Shown: positions 55,157 through 64,000 of the stretch, in pieces
Position numbering within the stretch: position 1 is the stretch's first letter
Layout of the letters: every line of letters begins with the position of its first letter
Source of the DNA: Hydractinia symbiolongicarpus
Taxonomy: Eukaryota; Cnidaria; Hydrozoa; Anthoathecata; Hydractiniidae
DNA: 64,000 nt
Assembly: GCF_029227915.1 (NCBI RefSeq)
Contig: NC_079883.1
Location: 11,966,001 to 12,030,000, forward strand
Direction: 5' to 3'
Made by a program: the position numbers and the translations under genes
The notes under the pieces: model-generated
What the model saw: the letters and a program-made list of their open reading frames with translations, nothing else
What the model was told of the DNA's origin: nothing
Database searches by the model: none

Positions 55157-55343
55157 ATCGCTTCTCGGCCTAATGGCTAAGATCAAGTGTAGTATCTGTT
55201 CTTATCAGTTTAATATCTGGTAGGCCATTCTCTGAATGGTCAGTATATTAATCTGATTTTTGGCCTTGGGTCATGGAGGTGGATTCATTCACGCCGTGAC
55301 CACGGGTTGCCTTGGTGTTGCACTATTACCGATGGCGGCCCAC
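55157..55343 (+). ncRNA. U2: U2 snRNA, unit 10
   Basis: Standard copy, same as unit 2. Confidence 0.95.
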
Positions 55344-55533
55344 ATAAGCAATAAAAGAATAATAGCAGTCCTCTTTCCGACGGCACTCTGCATAGTCTAC
55401 GGCGGGAACAAAACGCGTACACTGGGGGAGAATACAGCCTATGCCCCGCGACACGGCAGTTTATAACACACTCAAGCCACAAGCATTAACAAACTTTGAA
55501 GGGTACCCTCATGCTACGGTGCAGTTCCAACTC

Positions 55534-55698
55534 ATACTTACCTGACGGGGAAGTAAAGACTGATCAATGAGGGTTTTCTTCCAGAGTGAGGCTCTTGCAT
55601 TGCACTACGCTTGGGCTGACCTCTGCGATTACTGCAAACGTCAGTAACTCGACCGTACAATTTCTGGTAGTGGGGGCCTGCGTCCGCGCTCGCCCCCT
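55534..55698 (+). ncRNA. U1: U1 snRNA, unit 10
   Basis: RNA sequence standard. A to T six bases after the 3' end, at the edge of the possible 3' box. Confidence 0.96.
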
Positions 55699-56026
55699 CC
55701 TTATGTCAAAATGAATGAGCTTAGAAAAGTTGCGCGGCCAAATGTCGGTGGTGACTTAAACGCTAAGGTAAAACCTCGCTTGGCTGTTACGAAACGTGAT
55801 TGCGATATAAGTCCTCGGAAGGCGGCGGAATTTTATTTTATTTGCCATTCCGTCAGGGTTATTGGATGATCGGCAATAGATCGAGTTTGTATGCATTTGA
55901 AAGCTCTTTTTTCTCGTACTATCACCTGAAAATGTCGTAGGAAAATGTCATAGGAAACACTTTCAACAACCGCCACGTTCCTTAATTGTTATAACAAGAA
56001 ATATATCACAGCAAATGAAAATGAAA

Positions 56027-56145
56027 AGCCTACGACACCGGGAGTTCCCAGGCGGTCCCCCATCCAAGTACTATCCCGGCCCGACGATGCTTAACTTCCG
56101 TGATCAGACGAGAACGGGTGTGTTCATCGTGGTATGGCCGTAGAC
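56027..56145 (-). rRNA. 5S: 5S rRNA, unit 10
   Basis: Same sequence as unit 1. Confidence 0.97.
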
Positions 56146-56342
56146 ATTAGTAGGTGCAAATACGTGCAATTTATTTTGACGTTGTGATCAAATTTTTTTA
56201 TTTAATTTCTTTGAGTTACTTAGGACAAGGCGTATGCATGGATTATCTATTAGACTTTAAGGTTATAGTTTTGTGAAAAAAACAATGTTTTTTTAAAGAT
56301 GTGTGGCTATAAAAATAGCCGTTGTTTTCTGAGTGTAGCGGT

Positions 56343-56723
56343 TTACTTCTTCTGTCCTTTGTCGTTCTTCTTTGGGAGTAAGACAGCTTGAATGTTTGGC
56401 AAAACACCACCAGCTGCAATGGTTACACCGCTCAAAAGTTTGTTTAATTCTTCATCATTACGAACAGCCAATTGTAAATGTCTTGGAATAATCCTAGCTT
56501 TTTTGTTGTCTCTTGCTGCGTTACCAGCCAACTCCAATATCTCAGCAGATAAATATTCCAAGACGGCTGCTAAGTAAACTGGTGCTCCAGATCCAATTCG
56601 GTTAGCATAGTGCCCTCTACGAAGGAATCTATGCACTCTACCGACTGGAAATTGAAGTCCAGCTCTTGAGGATCTTGTCTTGGCTTTAGCCTTAGCTTTT
56701 CCACCTTTTCCACGTCCAGACAT
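56343..56723 (-). CDS. H2A: Histone H2A, unit 10
   Basis: Identical protein. Stem-loop at 56305-56320. Confidence 0.99.
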   Translation of the reverse strand: MSGRGKGGKAKAKAKTRSSRAGLQFPVGRVHRFLRRGHYANRIGSGAPVYLAAVLEYLSAEILELAGNAARDNKKARIIPRHLQLAVRNDEELNKLLSGVTIAAGGVLPNIQAVLLPKKNDKGQKK

Positions 56724-57007
56724 AACTGCGATTTGATTTGTAAGTTAATACAAAAACGTACGAATATTTAACGTAAGTGTTAACGAAATAAACTTTACTC
56801 GTTTTTTCATCATAAAAATAGGATCGAAATCATGTTTTTTTAACCAATCATAATTAAGTATTAAACAAAAGATTTTTTTTTTAACCAATTAAATTGCGTA
56901 TCGGCGTTTTCGGATCGAATTCGATCCGATTTTTTTACTTATAAACAAAAAGTTTTGACTTGCAGTTTAATGCTTATTTACAAGTTAAGTAGCAAAAATT
57001 TTTAACC

Positions 57008-57412
57008 ATGTCTGACGCAGCAGCTAAAGGAGGAAAACAGGCACCTAAAGTAGCCAAGAAAGGTGAAAAAAGAGCCGGCAAAAAAGGAGGAAAGATTGGT
57101 GGAACTGGTGAAAAGAAACGCTAGAGAAAGAGAAAGGAAAGTTATGCTATTTACATCTACAATGTTTTGAAACAAGTTCACCCAGATGTCGGAGTTTCAA
57201 GCAAAGCTATGAGCATCATGAACTCATTTGTCAACGACATCTTTGAGCGCATTGCTTCCGAAGCTTCGCGTTTGGCTCTTCAAAACAAAAAGTCGACCAT
57301 CTCTTCTCGTGAAATTCAAACCGCAGTACGTCTTCTCTTGCCTGGAGAACTTGCAAAACACGCAGTCAGTGAAGGAACAAAAGCCGTCACAAAATACACA
57401 AGCAGCAAGTAA
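57008..57412 (+). pseudogene. H2B: Histone H2B with nonsense codon, unit 10 (K39stop)
   Basis: AAG at codon 39 is TAG (57122-57124), ending the protein in the basic tail before the histone fold. It is a different lesion from unit 7. Promoter, rest of the frame and stem-loop (57436-57451) are intact. Confidence 0.95.
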
Positions 57413-57872
57413 ACCAACGTCTACCAAACACAAACGGTCTTTTTTAAGACCACACATCTTTAAAAAAACATTTACTTGGCGTCACTACAAGTTAACCGAA
57501 GTTAATAAAACTTCTAAATAATGTGCTTAAGAACACTAGCCTACATTTAAAATACTTCCCCATGTGTGTGTGGATTAGCTTCACTTTTCATACGTATTAT
57601 TAGCTGTACTTGCAGAAAAGACAAGTACATTGATCCATGTTATTGCTTACATTTAACTTAACCCAGCTTTTCACGGAAACACTCCCAGGCAAATTAACCC
57701 TACAAAGTATTTCTAAATTTTTTTTGTGTCATATATGACATAGTATCGTATAGCAATAAATGTAACTGTGACAAGACTTTACACATTGTGTAATTTGGAA
57801 GCGTGCACAAAGTAATGTTTTAAAAGATTTGTGGCTATAAAAATAGCCGTTTTTGTTGAGCAATGAAAACGC

Positions 57873-58229
<357 letters not shown>

Positions 58230-58707
58230 TTAACAGAATTCAGACAGCTTTAAAAAGAGGCCATAAAATTACCTACTGCTCGTGGAAACACCCTAATTAA
58301 CCAATAGAGTTGCGTCATTACAAAATGTTCCGAACATTTTGTACATTTTTTTAAGTAAAACTGTAGTTTTTTTAAAAATTCGTGGTCTTAATGTTTCAGT
58401 AAGGCAATAAATTTGGCATCGTTGGAATTCGCCAAACCTTCTGCTACTTACTAAAAAAAAAAAAAGTCAAAAGCTTTTGTGTATCAGAAGATACAGCCGT
58501 TTTCCCGTAGCCAAAAAACACAGATTTTATAAAAATGTTAAAGTAATGAGCGTAATGTCATTATGCAGCCAATCAGAAATTACTTTCTTAGCACCAATCA
58601 AATGGTTTGTTTTGAACCTTAGCTGTCAATCAATATGAGAAATAAAACTTTGGCGCGATAGTGCATTTTAGACCGTCTTGTGTATCCGTACTACATCGAC
58701 TTCTTAA

Positions 58708-59121
<414 letters not shown>

Positions 59122-59482
59122 GCATCTTACCAAACAAAAAACGGCTATTTTTATAGCCACACATCCATAAAAAATATTACGGCTAGCTTTTTATATCAAA
59201 CTTTGTCCTGCTTTCTGTTTAAATTTTATGCTACATAAAAATTTTATGCTACATAAAGTTTGACAATGTTAAAAATATGAAGGGCAAGAAAAGTAAAAGC
59301 AAGAAAATAAGAAATTTAAAAACGAAAATACTTAAACTTAGGGAATCTAATCTTAAATTTACTCTTTTTTAACTGTTTAAGTGACTTAAACAAGTTTAAC
59401 TTTGTACCAAGATAATGTTTTTTTGTAAATGTGTGGCTATAAAAATAGCCGTTTGTTAATGTAATAGCCAGATACACACAAA

Positions 59483-59936
59483 TTATTTTTTTGCGGTCTT
59501 CTTTGCTGCCTTTTTGGGAGTCTTTTTGACCTTCTTTGCTGCAGGTTTTTTAGCAACAGGCTTCTTTGTGGGTTTCTTAGCTGCTGGTTTCTTAGCCGAG
59601 GCTTTCTTTGTGGCAGGCTTCTTTGCTGCTTTCTTTGGCGTGCTCTTCTTTGCTGGCTTCTTTTTTGGTGTACTTTTCTTTGCAGTAGGCTTCTTTGCCG
59701 TTGGCTTTTTTGCTGCGGCCTTTTTCTTAGGTTTTTCTTTTTTTACCTGACCTAGCTTGAATGATCCAGAAGCACCAGTGCCTTTAGTTTGAATCAAATC
59801 GCCTGATGTTACTCCTCGTTTAAGAGCCATTTTCAGATGATGATCTGAGTTTTCAGCAACTTTGTAATTTGCATGAATATATTTTGTAATAGCTTGGCGA
59901 GATGAACCACCGCGTTCCTTTAGGGTAGCGATAGCA
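59483..59936 (-). pseudogene. H1: Histone H1, 5'-truncated, unit 10 copy a
   Basis: Codons for the first 33 residues and the promoter are gone. The sequence starts within [11 protein letters not shown] of the first globular helix and is normal from there to the stop, with stem-loop at 59435-59450. Upstream it is fused to H2B-H4 spacer, so there is no H1 promoter. An open frame from 60025 across the joint would give a 180-residue chimera with an unrelated head, not regarded as a gene. Confidence 0.95.
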
Positions 59937-60267
59937 TAGCGATAAAATACTTCCCCATGTGTGTGTGGATTAGCTTCACTTTTCATACGTATTATTAGCT
60001 GTACTTGCAGAAAAGACAAGTACATTGATCCATGTTATTGCTTACATTTAACTTAACCCAGCTTTTCACGGAAACACTCCCAGGCAAATTAACCCTACAA
60101 AGTATTTCTAAATTTTTTTTGTGTCATATATGACATAGTATCGTATAGCAATAAATGTAACTGTGACAAGACTTTACACATTGTGTAATTTGGAAGCGTG
60201 CACAAAGTAATGTTTTAAAAGATTTGTGGCTATAAAAATAGCCGTTTTTGTTGAGCAATGACAACGC

Positions 60268-60624
<357 letters not shown>

Positions 60625-61102
60625 TTAACAGAATTCAGACAGCTTTAAAAAGAGGCCATAAAATTACCTACTGCTCGTGGAAACACCCTAATTAACCAAT
60701 AGAGTTGCGTCATTACAAAATGTTCCGAACATTTTGTACATTCTTTTAAGTAAAACTGTAGTTTTTTTAAAAATTCGTGGTCTTAATGTTTCAGTAAGGC
60801 AATAAATTTGGCATCGTTGGAATTCGCCAAACCTTCTGCTACTTACTAAAAAAAAAAAAAGTCAAAAGCTTTTGTGTATCAGAAGATACAGCCGTTTTCC
60901 CGTAGCCAAAAAACACAGATTTTATAAAAATGTTAAAGTAATGAGCGTAATGTCATTATGCAGCCAATCAGAAATTACTTTCTTAGCACCAATCAAATGG
61001 TTTGTTTTGAACCTTAGCTGTCAATCAATATGAGAAATAAAACTTTGGCGCGATAGTGCATTTTAGACCGTCTTGTGTATCCGTACTACATCGACTTCTT
61101 AA

Positions 61103-61516
<414 letters not shown>

Positions 61517-61877
61517 GCATCTTACCAAACAAAAAACGGCTATTTTTATAGCCACACATCCATAAAAAATATTACGGCTAGCTTTTTATATCAAACTTTG
61601 TCCTGCTTTCTGTTTAAATTTTATGCTACATAAAAATTTTATGCTACATAAAGTTTGACAATGTTAAAAATATGAAGGGCAAGAAAAGTAAAAGCAAGAA
61701 AATAAGAAATTTAAAAACGAAAATACTTAAACTTAGGGAATCTAATCTTAAATTTACTCTTTTTTAACTGTTTAAGTGACTTAAACAAGTTTAACTTTGT
61801 ACCAAGATAATGTTTTTTTGTAAATGTGTGGCTATAAAAATAGCCGTTTGTTAATGTAATAGCCAGATACACACAAA

Positions 61878-62429
61878 TTATTTTTTTGCGGTCTTCTTTG
61901 CTGCCTTTTTGGGAGTCTTTTTGACCTTCTTTGCTGCAGGTTTTTTAGCAACAGGCTTCTTTGTGGGTTTCTTAGCTGCTGGTTTCTTAGCCGAGGCTTT
62001 CTTTGTGGCAGGCTTCTTTGCTGCTTTCTTTGGCGTGCTCTTCTTTGCTGGCTTCTTTTTTGGTGTACTTTTCTTTGCAGTAGGCTTCTTTGCCGTTGGC
62101 TTTTTTGCTGCGGCCTTTTTCTTAGGTTTTTCTTTTTTTACCTGACCTAGCTTGAATGATCCAGAAGCACCAGTGCCTTTAGTTTGAATCAAATCGCCTG
62201 ATGTTACTCCTCGTTTAAGAGCCATTTTCAGATGATGATCTGAGTTTTCAGCAACTTTGTAATTTGCATGAATATATTTTGTAATAGCTTGGCGAGATGA
62301 ACCACCGCGTTCCTTTAGGGTAGCGATAGCAGCCTTGATCATGTCCACATATTTAGGGTGATCAGCTGTCTTCTTTGCAGCAGGTTTCTTCTTGGGTGCG
62401 ATTTTCTTTGGAGAAGCTGCTTCACTCAT
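61878..62429 (-). CDS. H1: Histone H1 copy b, unit 10
   Basis: 183 residues, identical to unit 1, with full promoter. Stem-loop at 61830-61845. Confidence 0.97.
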   Translation of the reverse strand: MSEAASPKKIAPKKKPAAKKTADHPKYVDMIKAAIATLKERGGSSRQAITKYIHANYKVAENSDHHLKMALKRGVTSGDLIQTKGTGASGSFKLGQVKKEKPKKKAAAKKPTAKKPTAKKSTPKKKPAKKSTPKKAAKKPATKKASAKKPAAKKPTKKPVAKKPAAKKVKKTPKKAAKKTAKK

Positions 62430-63008
62430 TTTTAATGTTTTCTTACAACAATCCAACGATAAACGATGCTTGTTATCACAGTAGAAGTATACTAAACATT
62501 ACCGTGTAAATGAGATATAATTTAAGACGGTGCGAAGTATGCGGACGTAAAAGTACCACTCCCGGGAATTGATTTGGCGCGAAAACAGAAATGTGTGTTT
62601 CTGTACATCGTATAATGTCCGTTTTGGGTGCCGCGACTATGCGAAAGCATGTTAATTTTTATTTGTAGTACGACGCAATAGTCTGCAAGAGAAGCTGCTG
62701 GAGTTTGAGGTCTTCAGCATTACATCTAGTCTGTTAATTTGGGCTTCTTCCGCGCTCGTGTTAGGATTTTCATAAAGCGTTCTTTGGTTTGCGTTGCGTA
62801 TGTCGGCCTACATCATCGACACGGCCTGTTTCCGGCTATTAGGAGCAATTCATATATTGGGCACTGCGTTTCGACTTTTTTATTAGACCACAGTAAAAAA
62901 ATTCACTCACAGAAGTCCCTTTCTTTCATGGCTACAAACACGAAGAATTCTGTCGTAAGTAAAACGAATGCGCAAGCCAAAATGACGATGGGGCGAAGTC
63001 ATAAGCAT

Positions 63009-63081
63009 GGCCCTGTGGCCCAATGGATAAGGCATCTGACTACGAATCAGGGGATTCCAGGTTCGACTCCTGGCAGGGTCG
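63009..63081 (+). tRNA. tRNA-Arg(ACG), unit 10
   Basis: Same 73-nt sequence as unit 1. Confidence 0.95.
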
Positions 63082-63403
63082 CACTGTCGCATTTCGGCTG
63101 CATGGTCTACTGTGTAACGCGCGCGCACGTTCTGGCGTAATGCGTTGATAAACGGAATGTACGCAGACATATTGGAAAGTAATATCACGCACTTAGTATC
63201 GTCGCCTTTGTTAGCATTCATGTAAGTTACCATCAACTTGCTACAGTCGCTCTCCATCCTACGGCTAAATCAACAGCCGTGATTTTTACTATGTCGCCGT
63301 CCATCCGTACGCGGTGACAGTTGTAAGCTTTACAGTAACGTGACATGCTCCACAAGCAGTTACGGTGTGTGGACGATGCCTATCATGGCAACGCTTGTTC
63401 TTT

Positions 63404-63590
63404 ATCGCTTCTCGGCCTAATGGCTAAGATCAAGTGTAGTATCTGTTCTTATCAGTTTAATATCTGGTAGGCCATTCTCTGAATGGTCAGTATATTAATC
63501 TGATTTTTGGCCTTGGGTCATGGAGGTGGATTCATTCACGCCGTGACCACGGGTTGCCTTGGTGTTGCACTATTACCGATGGCGGCCCAC
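63404..63590 (+). ncRNA. U2: U2 snRNA, unit 11
   Basis: Standard copy, same as unit 2. PSE-like element at 63350-63363. Confidence 0.95.
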
Positions 63591-63780
63591 ATAAGCAATA
63601 AAAGAATAATAGCAGTCCTCTTTCCGACGGCACTCTGCATAGTCTACGGCGGGAACAAAACGCGTACACTGGGGGAGAATACAGCCTATGCCCCGCGACA
63701 CGGCAGTTTATAACACACTCAAGCCACAAGCATTAACAAACTTTGAAGGGTACCCTCATGCTACGGTGCAGTTCCAACTC

Positions 63781-63945
63781 ATACTTACCTGACGGGGAAG
63801 TAAAGACTGATCAATGAGGGTTTTCTTCCAGAGTGAGGCTCTTGCATTGCACTACGCTTGGGCTGACCTCTGCGATTACTGCAAACGTCAGTAACTCGAC
63901 CGTACAATTTCTGGTAGTGGGGGCCTGCGTCCGCGCTCGCCCCCT
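63781..63945 (+). ncRNA. U1: U1 snRNA, unit 11
   Basis: Standard copy, same as unit 1. Complete just before the window edge. Confidence 0.96.
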
Positions 63946-64000
63946 CCTTAAGTCAAAATGAATGAGCTTAGAAAAGTTGCGCGGCCAAATGTCGGTGGTG

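Larger units (their letters stand above)
63176..64000. repeat. Array unit 11 (first 825 bp)
   Basis: Unit start through the beginning of the U1-5S spacer, cut by the window edge. One substitution lies in the U2 upstream spacer (CATCAACTTG, about 63234). It shows that the array continues beyond the window. Confidence 0.98.

Noticed and set aside
59937-60025. Chimeric H1 starting in the H2B-H4 spacer (180 residues)
   Set aside because: It has no promoter, an unrelated head and a non-histone start, and arises only from the unit 10 joint.

Overview
The window is a tandem array of one compound repeat, normally 5,852 bp long. It holds nine copies plus rearranged variants, adding up to ten complete units and the first 825 bp of an eleventh. 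Each unit carries, in order: U2 snRNA (+), U1 snRNA (+), 5S rRNA (-), histone H2A (-), H2B (+), H4 (-), H3 (+), H1 (-) and tRNA-Arg(ACG) (+). No other protein-coding gene is supported. The organism is an invertebrate animal: there is a lysine-rich metazoan H1, replication-type H3, intronless histone genes ending in the animal 3' stem-loop, and metazoan U1 and U2. The AT-rich spacers and the H2B and H1 tails look most like a cnidarian, possibly a Hydra-like hydrozoan. That placement comes from memory of the families and was not tested by a search.

Unit boundaries, set at the same arbitrary point in the tRNA-U2 spacer, are: 1 (1-5852), 2 (5853-11704), 3 (11705-17537), 4 (17538-23974), 5 (23975-29826), 6 (29827-35678), 7 (35679-43385), 8 (43386-49237), 9 (49238-54928), 10 (54929-63175), 11 (63176-64000, partial). 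Units 1, 2, 5, 6 and 8 have the standard 5,852 bp length, and the copies differ by only a few substitutions. Unit 3 has an 18-bp promoter deletion and an H1 frameshift. Unit 4 has a duplicated H2B. Unit 7 has an H2B nonsense codon and a scrambled, multiplied H4-H3 region with no intact H3. Unit 9 has a 161-bp deletion that removes the end of H1 and its stem-loop. Unit 10 has an H2B nonsense codon and a 2.4-kb duplication of H4-H3-H1 that truncates one H1.

The unit has two functional halves. The histone half is two divergent promoter modules (H2A/H2B and H4/H3) plus H1, arranged so that H2B meets H4 and H3 meets H1 tail to tail. Each histone gene ends in a 16-nt processing stem-loop. The small-RNA half has two Pol II snRNA genes that share a proximal element about 55 bp upstream of their starts. 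It is bracketed by Pol III genes: tRNA-Arg on the U2 side and 5S rRNA on the U1 side. Together the unit supplies multicopy products for nucleosome assembly, splicing and translation.

Intact protein copies in the window: H2A 10, H2B 9 (two with amino-acid changes), H4 11 (one with a change), H3 10 (one with a change), H1 8. H1 is also present as one altered-tail copy, one frameshifted copy and one truncated copy. Most of the variation of interest is the record of unequal exchange, duplication and decay within an otherwise homogenised array.
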